Source of the DNA: a bacterium
GTDB lineage: Bacteria; Planctomycetota; UBA8108; UBA1146
DNA: 46,693 nt
NCBI GenBank assembly: GCA_029976805.1
Contig: JAPOLY010000012.1
Span: 1-46,693, forward strand
Direction: 5' to 3'
Positions 28,263 to 36,975 of the stretch are shown one piece after another (positions within the stretch are counted from its first letter, which is position 1; the number at the start of each line of letters is the position of its first letter). A program made the position numbers and the translations under genes. The notes under the pieces were generated by a model. It was not told the origin of the DNA and made no database searches. It saw nothing but the letters and a program-made list of their open reading frames with translations.

Positions 28263-29765
28263 TCAGTTCCCGCCAAGTTGGCCTTCTACCCATTGCAGGA
28301 CCCGGTCTTGCCATTTCCGGGCAACAGCTGCAGACCCCTTTTTGCGATTGCAGATCATGGCGAAAGTCACGGGCTCAGAAGAATCTTGAGGAAACAGAAG
28401 GCCCGCCAGGCTGGATACCCCTGTCAAAGTTCCGGTTTTTGCGAAAACACGCCCCTTGAGCCCACTTTGCCCCAGACGCTTCCGAAGGGTTCCATCCACC
28501 CCTCCAACGGCAAGTTGCTCGGTGAAATCTGCCCCCCAATCCTGAGAAATGGCACGATCCACCACATTGAGGAGAAATCGACTCGTCAGGCGGTTCTGAC
28601 GAGACAGCCCAGATCCATCCTGAAAGACCAGTGGATCGGACTTCATGAAATTCCGCAGCGCCCAATCCCTCAAGGTTGCCTTGGCTACAATGAAACTGCC
28701 CTCACCCCCCAACTCCTTGCCCAACACTCTGAAGATGGAGTCTGCATAGAGGTTTTGACTGTTTTTGAGAAGAACCGCACTTCTGGATTTGAGCGAATGG
28801 GAAATCGTCGCCAAAACCTGACCCGATTGACCCAAGTCGATCGACTCACCAGCAACACTGACTCCTTCCGTCGAAAGGAGATTTGTAAATGCTGATACAA
28901 AGTTTCCCGCAGGGTCGGGGACTGTCACATGAAACTTCTGTTTCTGTGATCCCTGATAAAATGCCCCCGAGATAACGACATTCCATTCGTCAAATTTTCG
29001 ATCGATACGGATCAGATGCTTTTTGGAATCCTTGACCAATTTGAGGCGATTTGAAATCTTGGCCAACGGCTGCAGGGGCCTCACGGAAAATTCGACCTCA
29101 CCTTCCGAAACCGGCCCCAAAAAAAGATCGAGGCAATTGTCGTTAAGATTCAAAGCTCCGGAAGCGGCGTAGTACCATTGCTGAGCCGACTGCCGAGGCC
29201 AGTCTGGATGAAAGCCTGGGCCAGAAAAGTAACGGATATCAGCGAGCACCTTACCCTTGATCGCGGTAACACCAATACGCTTGAGCTGCTGGCACCAGGG
29301 ACGCAACTCCCACAGGACATCCTCTTCGTCTTCACGCCCCACCACAGCGGGGTCCCCACGGCCGACGACAATGAGATTACCGTCGAGCACCCCATTGGAG
29401 ATGGGACCATCGATCAACAGATCTGTCTTCAGCTCAAAATCAGGACCCAACAGTTCCCAGGCAGCGGCCGAGACGACCAGCTTCATCGTTGAAGCGGGAA
29501 TACGCAGCGTGTCTTCACGGTGCGAAATCTGACCCACGCCAGGCACCCTGAATGAAAACGAAATTTCCGATTCTGGGATTTTCAAATCTTTCGCGATCTG
29601 AAGAAACTTGTCCCGATATCGATTGCGGTTTTCAGAAGAAAAATCTCCTGCGACAGCGTCTGGTGCAGACAGAAGGAAGGCTAACAGGCAGACAAAACTG
29701 ATGACCAGGGCCCTTTTTCCAGCAGTAAATCGATCAGAAACAGGAACCTTCAGCAAAGGCAGCAT
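28263..29765 (-). CDS. dacB: D-alanyl-D-alanine carboxypeptidase/endopeptidase (PBP4, peptidase S13)
   Basis: I choose the ATG ending at 29765, which has AGGGAG six bases upstream and puts a signal peptide (ALVISFVCLLAFLLSAPDAVAG) near the N terminus; the open frame continues to 29834. The 500-residue product shows the three penicillin-binding motifs of the S13 family: SxxK as STMK (S92-K95), the SGLSRQN box (385-391) and KTG in FAKTGTLTG (443-445). The gap between the first two carries the inserted domains typical of PBP4. The enzyme trims or cleaves peptidoglycan cross-bridges in the periplasm, which agrees with a peptidoglycan-bearing Gram-negative-type envelope. It is transcribed towards the sigma54-activator operon, 133 bases upstream of it. 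Confidence 0.93.
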   Translation of the reverse strand: MLPLLKVPVSDRFTAGKRALVISFVCLLAFLLSAPDAVAGDFSSENRNRYRDKFLQIAKDLKIPESEISFSFRVPGVGQISHREDTLRIPASTMKLVVSAAAWELLGPDFELKTDLLIDGPISNGVLDGNLIVVGRGDPAVVGREDEEDVLWELRPWCQQLKRIGVTAIKGKVLADIRYFSGPGFHPDWPRQSAQQWYYAASGALNLNDNCLDLFLGPVSEGEVEFSVRPLQPLAKISNRLKLVKDSKKHLIRIDRKFDEWNVVISGAFYQGSQKQKFHVTVPDPAGNFVSAFTNLLSTEGVSVAGESIDLGQSGQVLATISHSLKSRSAVLLKNSQNLYADSIFRVLGKELGGEGSFIVAKATLRDWALRNFMKSDPLVFQDGSGLSRQNRLTSRFLLNVVDRAISQDWGADFTEQLAVGGVDGTLRKRLGQSGLKGRVFAKTGTLTGVSSLAGLLFPQDSSEPVTFAMICNRKKGSAAVARKWQDRVLQWVEGQLGGN

Positions 29766-29868
29766 GTGATCTCCCTGGGGCCAGTGGGTAAAATCCAGTT
29801 GATGGATCTTGCTAAGACAAGGTTGCTCATGCAATACGACTTTCTACGATAATCATCAGGAGAAAGCG

Positions 29869-31110
29869 ATGAACCCACGTCGACAAGGGCGAAACAAATC
29901 TGCTCCACGCCGATCCAAAGCAGCAGAATCAATTCATCGACGAATACAGGGACTTGTCCGCTCATTGCTCTCTCGCGACGGCAGCGAGGCGATTTCCGGT
30001 CTTCCCGAATCTCTGGACCTTCATCTTCAGATCCCCATACACCTCCACGAAGATCGAATAGCCCATTCCAGGAAATTTTCCGAAGATCTCATGAAGCAGG
30101 TCGACGCACTGAGAACCGAAGGAGAAATAGAACTTCACGGTCACCGATCAGGGCATGCCCTTTGTTACTGGTGCCAGCAAACAGACTGTGAGCACTCACT
30201 GCCGGAAAACGGACACACTGTTCTGACGGGGTGGTCCCCGACAGGGTTGCCTGTCTGGAAAAACATCACCAACTTCCTCCTTGCAGAAGCCCCGGAGCTT
30301 CTCGATTACCTACACGGAGACACCCTCAAACCGTTTGCTGTTCTGGTGGATGAATCTGATCTTCTGGCAGAGGTCCTTCCCCAATATTTGGAAGGAACCC
30401 AGTTTTCGCACCCGCTGGCCGCACTGGTCGTCGGAGGCTTTCCACTCCAGTTACCGAACTACGAGATCGATCACTTGTCATTGACCGCCTTGGTACAAGA
30501 GACAAGAACTGCGAGAGGGATACCGCGCTACCGTTGGAACTTCATCTCCACCCCACCCAAACCATTTCATTTGGCAAGTTTGCTGGGGCAAGAGGACACT
30601 TCACATTTGGCAAGATGGATCTCGGCTCTCCGTGCCCTCCTGGTCGGCCTTCAGGAGGAAATAGAAGCCAGAGCGCGCGAAGGCAAGAGGATGCCGATGA
30701 AGGAATGTCGCCAGCGTGTCTTCCAAACCCTTCGTGAGGCTCAATCGATCTTGGGTGCTTACAACAGGCGCAAAGATCGAAAAACTCTTCATGCCCTCGA
30801 GCGCGGGGAGGATCCACAAAGGCCCACCTCAGCGGCGATTTCGGATGTACTCGCCAGTAAACGGCAAGACCTCTTCCTCGATCGGCGTGAGTCAACGGTC
30901 ATCGTTCGCGGTCCCAACAGTCGGGTTCATGTCTTTACCCAAAATGGAATTCACGTCACCAGTGCTCGCTACTCCCCTGATTCCATCGCCAACCGCATTC
31001 AAAGAAAACGCTGGGTCCCAATGGAAGATTCAGATTTCCTGCGATTCCATACTGAAATCAAAAATCGCGTGGGGGATTCCGGCGATCAAAGATCCGCTGA
31101 AGGATCATAA
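29869..31110 (+). CDS. Unknown protein with C/H zinc-type motif
   Basis: I do not recognise this 413-residue protein. The start is the ATG at 29869 with AGGAGA five bases upstream; an earlier in-frame codon at 29809 would overlap the dacB leader region. The N terminus is very basic (RRQGRNKSAPRRSK), without a signal peptide, so the protein is probably cytoplasmic and may touch nucleic acid. A compact CYWCQQTDCEH motif (C99, C102, C107, H109) looks like a metal-binding knuckle. The middle (about 130-220) is mixed alpha/beta, and long charged helices follow (about 245-310). A strand-rich C terminus carries RESTVIVRGPNSRVHVFTQNG. It converges on the M19 dipeptidase with 15 bases between stops. 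Confidence 0.72.
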   Translation: MNPRRQGRNKSAPRRSKAAESIHRRIQGLVRSLLSRDGSEAISGLPESLDLHLQIPIHLHEDRIAHSRKFSEDLMKQVDALRTEGEIELHGHRSGHALCYWCQQTDCEHSLPENGHTVLTGWSPTGLPVWKNITNFLLAEAPELLDYLHGDTLKPFAVLVDESDLLAEVLPQYLEGTQFSHPLAALVVGGFPLQLPNYEIDHLSLTALVQETRTARGIPRYRWNFISTPPKPFHLASLLGQEDTSHLARWISALRALLVGLQEEIEARAREGKRMPMKECRQRVFQTLREAQSILGAYNRRKDRKTLHALERGEDPQRPTSAAISDVLASKRQDLFLDRRESTVIVRGPNSRVHVFTQNGIHVTSARYSPDSIANRIQRKRWVPMEDSDFLRFHTEIKNRVGDSGDQRSAEGS

Positions 31111-31125
31111 AAGAAGCCGGTTCGA

Positions 31126-32052
31126 CTAGACTGCCCAACTTCGCCAAAAATTCATGAAGTTGTTTCCGAGTACTGCAGAACCCAAACCCGAATTTTCGGA
31201 CTCCAAGACCTCGTTCAGCACATCCATGTCGCGATAATCGCGAAAACCCTCCATCGTTCTTGAGATCCCATCCAGATCGGTTCCCAATGCCAAACGATCT
31301 TTACCGAGAATTCCCGCGATATGACACACATGATCCACGAAGGTTTCCGCTCTGGACTCACCACCGAGGAATGGAGGGAACACGTTGACGCCCACCAGAG
31401 AGTTGACCGTTGCCAAAGCATTGAGGGTTTGGTCATGGAGATTTCTAACGTGATCGTGAACCATTCGTGAGTTTGAGTGGGTCGCAACGATGGTTGCGCC
31501 CAGTTCACAAAGATCCAAAACCCCCTGTGGATTCAAGTGTGAGATATCGATGGCCCACCCCAGAGAAGTGGCTTCCTTCACCATCTCTTTACCCAGTTGA
31601 GTCAAACCTTCACCTGTATCTTCGTGACAACCTTGCCCAAGCTCATTGGCAGCATTCCATACGAGCCCCAATATCCTGACGCCCCGCTCGTGCAAGATTT
31701 CCAGACGTTGGACCTCTCCCTCCAGAGCGATTCCATTTTCGATGGTCGTCAACATTCCCACGACCCCATCAGCCAAATCAGAAACCTGTTCAGGATGGGT
31801 CACAATTTGAAACGGCTCGCTGGAATCCTGATGAAGACGATCTCTGGCTTCAAGTAATGAAAGGCAGTGCTCCCAGGGAGACTCATGTCCATCCACCGTA
31901 AAAACCGCCGTTCCCAGCAGATCGATCTTTCCCATCTGACAACGCTCGCTGTCGACCTGGAAATCGGTTCGTTGAGGAGTTAACCCGCCACCTCTCTCCG
32001 CCAAAAGGGAGAGAGTATCCACATGCAGATCGGCCCTGAAATCCTGACTCAT
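31126..32052 (-). CDS. Membrane-dipeptidase family metallopeptidase (M19)
   Basis: The 308-residue product fits peptidase family M19 (renal dipeptidase type), binuclear zinc enzymes that hydrolyse dipeptides, including some with D-residues. The expected ligands are in place: H10 and D12 in DLHVDTL, bridging E105 in TIENG, H172 in ISHLN, H192 in ATHSNSR and the catalytic-site D259 in GTDLDG. Spacing agrees with the family. No signal peptide is present, so it should be cytoplasmic. Its ATG overlaps the upstream amidohydrolase stop by 4 bases, so the two hydrolases form a small operon. Confidence 0.93.
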   Translation of the reverse strand: MSQDFRADLHVDTLSLLAERGGGLTPQRTDFQVDSERCQMGKIDLLGTAVFTVDGHESPWEHCLSLLEARDRLHQDSSEPFQIVTHPEQVSDLADGVVGMLTTIENGIALEGEVQRLEILHERGVRILGLVWNAANELGQGCHEDTGEGLTQLGKEMVKEATSLGWAIDISHLNPQGVLDLCELGATIVATHSNSRMVHDHVRNLHDQTLNALATVNSLVGVNVFPPFLGGESRAETFVDHVCHIAGILGKDRLALGTDLDGISRTMEGFRDYRDMDVLNEVLESENSGLGSAVLGNNFMNFWRSWAV

Positions 32053-33554
32053 TGAAATGCTCTTCCTTCATTCAACCGCCATTGGCCTTGTGAAAAGACA
32101 TCAACCAAGCCGGACTGGCTCCCCTTTCTCACACTCTCAGGATCGTTATCCAACACCTGAAAGTCAGCACGACTACCCGGGTTCAGAGTTCCGTAATCCT
32201 CTGGTAGAAAATTGGCCCTGGCGGCCCCTGCCGTCTTGGAATGAAACGCTTCCGAAAAACGAACCCGCTGGGCAGGCCCTTCCGCCTCACCGCTTCCATT
32301 TCGATCCACCCTCTCACAGGCGGCGTACAGATCAGCCCACGGATCCAGATCTTCAATCGGTGCATCCGTCCCGGTGATCACCGGCACACCCTGATCAAGG
32401 AGAAAACGAAACGGAATCGAATAATCAGCTCTTTTCCCCCAGCGCCCCCGAACAATTTTTCGATCTTCAAAGAGATGACAGGGCTGCAGTGAAGCGACAG
32501 CACCACTTTGAATCAGGGAAGAAACATCACCGGGGTCCAACAATTGCAGGTGCTCTATCCGATCGAAGACATCCCGTCTGCCTGTTCTGGCCATTCGGGC
32601 ACAATGAATCGCACGGATCGCCTCGCAGACAGCAGCATCACCAATGGCATGGATCGCTAATCCCCAGCCTTTAGAACCGGCAGCTTCTGCGGTTGAGAGA
32701 AGAGAATCTCCAAAGCGACGGGCGATGCCCAGATTTTCGGGGTCGTCGGTATACCCCGACTTCAACCATGCCGTTCTCGACCCCAAAGTTCCATCCGCAA
32801 AGATCTTCACCCAGCGAATTGCAAAATCATCTTCACGATCTCCATAAGGAAGGGCTTCGTCAGGATCCATGGAGAGAAACTCTTCTTCCGCCAATCCGTG
32901 GCGAATATAAACCCCTTCTTTCCCGGGTGGGTTGGCATGAAATGCCCGTATCGACTCACCGCGATCAAAGGTTGTCGCTGCGGTGATGCCATGGCGCAAC
33001 AATCGTTGGCAAGCTGCGGGAACCTCTTTTGTTGGAGATTCCTTGACGCAATTCCAGGCTGCCTCAGCTTCTTCCTCGACCAACACTCCCGAGTGTCCCG
33101 GATCCTTGCCAAGTTGAGCAAGAATGCAGGGAGAGACGAGCACTCTGTGGAAATCGGCATTCCAAAGCAGGACAGCCTTGTCTGGGAAGTGACGATTCAG
33201 AAATGCTGCCGGTGTCGGCAGCATTTCAGTAGGCAGAGGATCTCTCCAGCCATGTCCTACCAATGCACCCTCTTCACGGACTGCGGTCTTCAAATCACTG
33301 ATACAACGGTCCAGAGATTTCTCGGCCAACGAGATTTGCCGGGAGTGCTGCTCGGTGTACAGAAGATGTAAATGACTGTCGACGAATCCAGGCAAAAGCC
33401 AGCGGCCATCGAGATCGACAACTTGATCGACAGAAGGGCTTTCAGAGCCGGACGGAATCCACTGCACCACTTTCCCGGATTCGATGAGCAAATCTTCCAG
33501 TCCAGCACCGGAACTGGGGTAGCGTCTCGCAGATTTGAGAAGAAGACGGGTCAT
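32049..33554 (-). CDS. Amidohydrolase-superfamily metal-dependent hydrolase (YtcJ-like)
   Basis: I use the ATG ending at 33554; the longer frame to 33614 would begin before the terminator hairpin of the upstream pnp gene and is therefore unlikely. The 501-residue product has the amidohydrolase core: an N-terminal beta-sandwich, WLLPGFVDSHLHLLY with the HxH metal motif, a large inserted domain, VKIFADGTLGSRTAWL, a conserved LAIHAIGDAAV histidine, GTDAPIEDLDP near the C terminus and a closing beta segment (GTLNPGSRADFQVLD). This order matches YtcJ/exoenzyme-regulator-like amidohydrolases. The substrate cannot be read from the sequence. It is followed by, and overlaps, the M19 peptidase gene. 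Confidence 0.9.
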   Translation of the reverse strand: MTRLLLKSARRYPSSGAGLEDLLIESGKVVQWIPSGSESPSVDQVVDLDGRWLLPGFVDSHLHLLYTEQHSRQISLAEKSLDRCISDLKTAVREEGALVGHGWRDPLPTEMLPTPAAFLNRHFPDKAVLLWNADFHRVLVSPCILAQLGKDPGHSGVLVEEEAEAAWNCVKESPTKEVPAACQRLLRHGITAATTFDRGESIRAFHANPPGKEGVYIRHGLAEEEFLSMDPDEALPYGDREDDFAIRWVKIFADGTLGSRTAWLKSGYTDDPENLGIARRFGDSLLSTAEAAGSKGWGLAIHAIGDAAVCEAIRAIHCARMARTGRRDVFDRIEHLQLLDPGDVSSLIQSGAVASLQPCHLFEDRKIVRGRWGKRADYSIPFRFLLDQGVPVITGTDAPIEDLDPWADLYAACERVDRNGSGEAEGPAQRVRFSEAFHSKTAGAARANFLPEDYGTLNPGSRADFQVLDNDPESVRKGSQSGLVDVFSQGQWRLNEGRAFQ

Positions 33555-33570
33555 AATCCACTTTCTCACG

Positions 33571-33603
33571 AAAAAAGGGGCAACCCTCTCAGGATTGCCC
33601 CTT
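33571..33603 (-). terminator. Rho-independent terminator of pnp
   Basis: On the minus strand AAGGGGCAA (33603-33595) pairs with TTGCCCCTT (33583-33575) around an 11-base loop and continues into a T run, six T residues in all counting the stem end. It lies 24 bases beyond the pnp stop and 17 bases before the amidohydrolase ATG at 33554. Confidence 0.9.
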
Positions 33604-33626
33604 CCAAGATCCAAATCAATAGCGCA

Positions 33627-35876
33627 TTAGCGACGGCGGTCTCCACCGCGGTCTCCACCGCGTCCACGGTCACCACCTCTTCCACGGCCTCGATCTCCAC
33701 CACGTCCACGGTCACCACCGCGATCACCACCGCGACCACGGTCTCCGTCTCCCTGAGCGACAGCTGTGGGCTCAATTTTGCCCTCGTCAATCAGGACTGC
33801 TTTGTGGGAAAGACGCAGACGGCCCTGAGGATCACTCTCAAGGACTTTCACGCGCAACTCGTCGCCACGACTGACGACAGAGTTGACATCGTCCACATAA
33901 TCACCAGAAAGCTCAGAAACATGAACAAGACCTTCTTGGCCAGGAAGCACTTCCACGAAGCAACCGAAATCCTTGATGGAAACGACCTTGCCGTTGTAAA
34001 CGCGGCCCACTTCGACATCCTGGGTCAACATCTCGACGTGCTCTCTGGCTGCAGCAGCACTCTCGTTGTCCTTACCCCAGATCGTGATCTTACCGGTATC
34101 CTCGATCTCGATGGTTGCGCCTGTTTCTTCCTGAATACCCTTGATGACTTTTCCGGAAGGACCAATCACGATACCAATCTTTTCCGGATCGATCTTGATT
34201 CGCATGATTTTCGGAGCAAGCGGAGAGACTTCCTCGCGGGGACGGTCCAGCTTCTTGAGCATTTCACGAAGAATGTGGATTCGACCTTCTTTGGCCTGCT
34301 CAAGAGCACGCCCCATCAACTCACGGCTCAAACCGGAGATCTTGACGTCCATCTGCAGCGCGGTAATCCCTTTTTGGGTTCCAGTCACCTTGAAGTCCAT
34401 GTCTCCATGGGCATCTTCGCTACCCAGAATGTCGGACAGAACGAAGTGGTTATCACCGTCTTCAATAAGGCCCATGGCGATACCGGCTACCGGACGCTTC
34501 AAGGGAACCCCGGCGTCCATCAGAGCCAGAACTCCGCCACAGACACTGGCCATGGAGGACGAACCGTTGGACTCGGTGATGTCACTGACCACGCGAAGGG
34601 TGTAAGGGAAATCATCGTGATCGGGCAGCACAGAACGAATGGAGCGCTCAGCGAGGGCACCGTGTCCGATCTCCCGGCGCTTCGGTCCGCGATTCGGCCA
34701 AGACTCACCCACACAATAGGCTGGGAAGTTGTAATGAAGCATGAATCTTTCACGCTTCTCGTCGATCAGGCCGTCGATCCGCTGCTCGTCAAAGGATGTT
34801 CCAAGAGTTGCAGTGACGATGGCCTGGGTCTCACCACGGGTAAACACAGCAGAGCCATGAGTACGCGGAAGGAAACTGAGTTCGGTATCAATCTGGCGGA
34901 TATCGGTCAATCCTCTGCCATCGGCACGGCTTGACTCCTGGATGATCAGATCGCGTTCGACCTTTTTCTTGACCCCGCCAAGGAACGATTTCACTTCTTT
35001 GGGATCGGGACAGGTTCCGGCCTCGATCTGATCGGCAGGGCAAAGCTCTTCGATGATCTCATTGCAAATGACATCCATAGCGCGCTTTTTCTCATGCTTG
35101 CCGGTAACCCGAATCGCCTCTCGAAGACGGTCGTAGGCCATGCCATGAACCTTGTTTCGAAGTTCCTCATCGACTTCAGGAGCGACGAACTCAATCTTTG
35201 GCTTGCCTGCCAGTCCGGTCAACTCCTCGATCATTTCGATGATGACCTGGCACTCTTTGTGAGCCAACTCGAGAGCATCGATCATGACCGACTCGTCGAC
35301 TTCCAGGGCACCAGCCTCGACCATGACGATCGCTTCTTTGGTGGCTGCAACCACGAGGTCCACGTCACTCTCTTCGCGTGTGGCATGATCGGGATTCACC
35401 ACAAACTCACCATTGACCCGTCCAATACGGACGGAACCGATGGGCCCCTCAAACGGCAGCTCTGAAATGCTCAGAGATGCTGAAGCCGAAATCATGGCGA
35501 GAATATCCGGGTCATTTTCACGATCAGCAGACAATACGGCACAGGCCACGGAAACATCCTTGATGAACCCATCGGGGAACAACGGACGAACCGGACGGTC
35601 GATCAGCCTTGCGGTCAGGATTTCCTTGGTGGTTGGACGGCCTTCACGCTTGAAGAATCCTCCAGGGATCTTTCCGGCCGCATAATTATTCTCGCGGTAG
35701 TCCACGGTCAGAGGGAAGAAATCACCGCCAAAACGGGGCTCTCCCCAAGTCACTGCACAGAAGACTGCACAGTCTCCCCAGCGAACAATGGTCGCTCCGG
35801 CTGCCTGCTTGGCAATCAGCCCGGTCTCGATGCTGAGGGTCTTACCCCCAACTTCTCTTGAAACTACATGAGTCAT
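33627..35876 (-). CDS. pnp: Polyribonucleotide nucleotidyltransferase (PNPase)
   Basis: The 749-residue product is PNPase, the phosphorolytic 3'-5' exoribonuclease. I start at the ATG ending at 35876 because AGGAGG (35881-35886) lies four bases upstream; the frame extends to 35909. Domains in order: first RNase PH-like domain (about 1-215), helical linker, second RNase PH-like domain (about 310-545) with SDITESNGSSSMASVCGG and a DAHGDMDFKVTGT motif, KH domain (GIVIGPSGKVIKGIQEETGA), S1 domain (GRVYNGKVVSIKDFGCFVEV) and an unusual 41-residue Arg/Gly/Asp-rich tail. The gene lies behind rpsO, the classic arrangement, 246 bases apart. A terminator follows at 33571-33603. Confidence 0.97.
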   Translation of the reverse strand: MTHVVSREVGGKTLSIETGLIAKQAAGATIVRWGDCAVFCAVTWGEPRFGGDFFPLTVDYRENNYAAGKIPGGFFKREGRPTTKEILTARLIDRPVRPLFPDGFIKDVSVACAVLSADRENDPDILAMISASASLSISELPFEGPIGSVRIGRVNGEFVVNPDHATREESDVDLVVAATKEAIVMVEAGALEVDESVMIDALELAHKECQVIIEMIEELTGLAGKPKIEFVAPEVDEELRNKVHGMAYDRLREAIRVTGKHEKKRAMDVICNEIIEELCPADQIEAGTCPDPKEVKSFLGGVKKKVERDLIIQESSRADGRGLTDIRQIDTELSFLPRTHGSAVFTRGETQAIVTATLGTSFDEQRIDGLIDEKRERFMLHYNFPAYCVGESWPNRGPKRREIGHGALAERSIRSVLPDHDDFPYTLRVVSDITESNGSSSMASVCGGVLALMDAGVPLKRPVAGIAMGLIEDGDNHFVLSDILGSEDAHGDMDFKVTGTQKGITALQMDVKISGLSRELMGRALEQAKEGRIHILREMLKKLDRPREEVSPLAPKIMRIKIDPEKIGIVIGPSGKVIKGIQEETGATIEIEDTGKITIWGKDNESAAAAREHVEMLTQDVEVGRVYNGKVVSIKDFGCFVEVLPGQEGLVHVSELSGDYVDDVNSVVSRGDELRVKVLESDPQGRLRLSHKAVLIDEGKIEPTAVAQGDGDRGRGGDRGGDRGRGGDRGRGRGGDRGRGGDRGGDRRR
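33630..33752 (-). repeat. RG/RGD-rich repeat region encoding the PNPase tail
   Basis: Imperfect tandem copies of a 9-15 base unit (plus-strand forms such as ccaccgcgg, ccacggtcacca) encode a tail of repeated GGDRGRGGDRG-type residues. Reading frame and amino-acid pattern stay intact, so this is a coding repeat likely to vary in length between strains. RGG-type tails in other proteins bind RNA or drive condensation; that function here is inference. Confidence 0.8.
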
Positions 35877-36122
35877 GTATCCTCCTGGCAGCCCATGCTG
35901 CCGACGCACCCTTGCGTCTTGTTTGATTCTTGTCTTCGAAACTTGTTATTGATTCAGAGGGAAATGAGGGCCCGATTCACGCTCACCCAGCTCCATGGCA
36001 GAAAGCCATTGGCAGGTGGAGTCACTGAACATGGCTTGGCAAAAATGCTCCATGACACAGCACTCGGTGAGACTCTCGATGAAGAATCGCGATCCGCAAT
36101 CTGAAAGTACAGAAGCGGTCCT
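35877..36122 (-). other. rpsO-pnp intergenic region with hairpin potential
   Basis: This 246-base spacer on the minus strand separates rpsO from pnp. I see no gene. A hairpin can form between 35994-36000 and 36006-36013 (one bulged base, five-base loop), and a second weaker one between CATGG at 36031 and CCATG at 36051. In E. coli the equivalent spacer carries the pnp promoter and an autoregulatory stem cut by RNase III; a similar role here is only suggested by position. Confidence 0.4.
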
Positions 36123-36392
36123 CTAGCGGCGCAATCCCAGCGACTCGATCAGGCGAAGATATTCAGCCCTGTCATTTTGCTGGAGATACTTCAAAAGGCG
36201 CGTCCTTTTGCCGACCAGAACCAGGAGGCCACGACGGCTCGCAAAATCCTTTTTCATCGTGCGGAGGTGGTCCGTGATGTTTCTGATTCTCTCGGTAAGA
36301 ATGGCGATCTGGATCTGAGCGGAACCCCTGTCATTTTCAGAGGTCTTGTACTCCTGGATCAGTTCAGCCTTGCGCTCTGCTGTAATGCTCAT
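36123..36392 (-). CDS. rpsO: 30S ribosomal protein S15
   Basis: The 89-residue product is full-length S15, which binds 16S rRNA early in assembly of the small-subunit platform. Family motifs are clear: an N-terminal helix to [20 protein letters not shown], then [29 protein letters not shown] and the C-terminal [12 protein letters not shown]. The ATG has only a weak AAGGT about eleven bases upstream, and a 10-bp hairpin lies in the leader, so translation may be controlled there. It is followed by pnp. Confidence 0.98.
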   Translation of the reverse strand: MSITAERKAELIQEYKTSENDRGSAQIQIAILTERIRNITDHLRTMKKDFASRRGLLVLVGKRTRLLKYLQQNDRAEYLRLIESLGLRR

Positions 36393-36422
36393 CGAAAAAC
36401 GATACCTTTGTCTCTTGTGGTT

Positions 36423-36459
36423 CTGAACAGTGCGGAAACGCTCCGGCGACGCTGTTCAG
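36423..36459 (-). promoter_or_regulatory. Hairpin in the rpsO leader, candidate S15 autoregulatory structure
   Basis: CTGAACAGTG at 36423-36432 pairs with CGCTGTTCAG at 36450-36459 (10 bp, one G-T) around a 17-base loop that can itself form a CGG/CCG mini-stem. It starts about 30 bases upstream of the rpsO ATG and there is no T tract, so a leader structure is likelier than a terminator. S15 represses its own mRNA through unrelated leader folds in several phyla; assigning that here is inference. Confidence 0.45.
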
Positions 36460-36537
36460 CCCCTTCCCAAGGTATGAATGCTACCTAGACTGACCAGAAG
36501 GGCAAGAAATTGTGGCCATTCTGGCTGAAATTGACCC

Positions 36538-36975
36538 TCAACCCGTGTTTTTCCCCGAATCCGCCTCCAGCAATCCGGGTGGATCGGCGGCATCCGGAGT
36601 CCCCGCGTCCAGATAGGACTGGAGCAGGATCGCAGCCGCTTTTTCGTCGATGGCCGCTTCTTTGCCCACACTCTGGGCCTGCTGCGTCGTCAACCGCTCG
36701 TCCCAAAGCCTTACCGGAACCTCCACCCCCTGCCGAAGCCAACGGGTCAACTCCAGAGATCTCAAAGCCATGGGCCCGAAAGAACCATCCATGTTTCGGG
36801 GACAACCCACGATGACTCCTGCAAGACCGTAGTCCTCCTCGACAGATTTCAACCAACGCAGCAGTTCGTCCCTATTGGCAGACACACCCCTGGGCGTGGC
36901 CAACACACCCATTGCATCCGCTCTGGCCATGCCAATCCGCTTCTCTCCAGGATCGATACCTACCCACACGTTCAT
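36538..36975 (-). CDS. ruvX: RuvX/YqgF-type Holliday junction resolvase-like nuclease
   Basis: The 145-residue product fits the YqgF/RuvX family, RNase H-fold nucleases implicated in 16S rRNA maturation and recombination. Visible features are the first acidic strand WVGIDPGEKRIGMA (D8), VGCPRNMDGSFG, LWDERLTTQQA with the second acidic residue, and DEKAAAILLQSYLD with the third. Length is normal. The ATG overlaps the stop of the mannose-1-phosphate guanylyltransferase-like gene by 4 bases, so the two are translationally linked. The next gene, rpsO, has its own 145-base leader. Confidence 0.93.
   Translation of the reverse strand: MNVWVGIDPGEKRIGMARADAMGVLATPRGVSANRDELLRWLKSVEEDYGLAGVIVGCPRNMDGSFGPMALRSLELTRWLRQGVEVPVRLWDERLTTQQAQSVGKEAAIDEKAAAILLQSYLDAGTPDAADPPGLLEADSGKNTG

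Noticed and set aside
33555-33614. N-terminal extension of the amidohydrolase to position 33614
   Set aside because: The extension would begin before the pnp terminator hairpin and encode residues outside the family N terminus; the ATG at 33554 fits better.
33627-33757. CRISPR-like or satellite repeat array
   Set aside because: The repeats are short, without spacers, and stay in the pnp reading frame as Arg/Gly/Asp codons.
33372-34934. A 520-codon open frame on the plus strand
   Set aside because: It lies antisense to pnp and to the start of the amidohydrolase gene, and has Thr/Ser low complexity derived from the antisense of the RG repeats; pnp is unambiguous.
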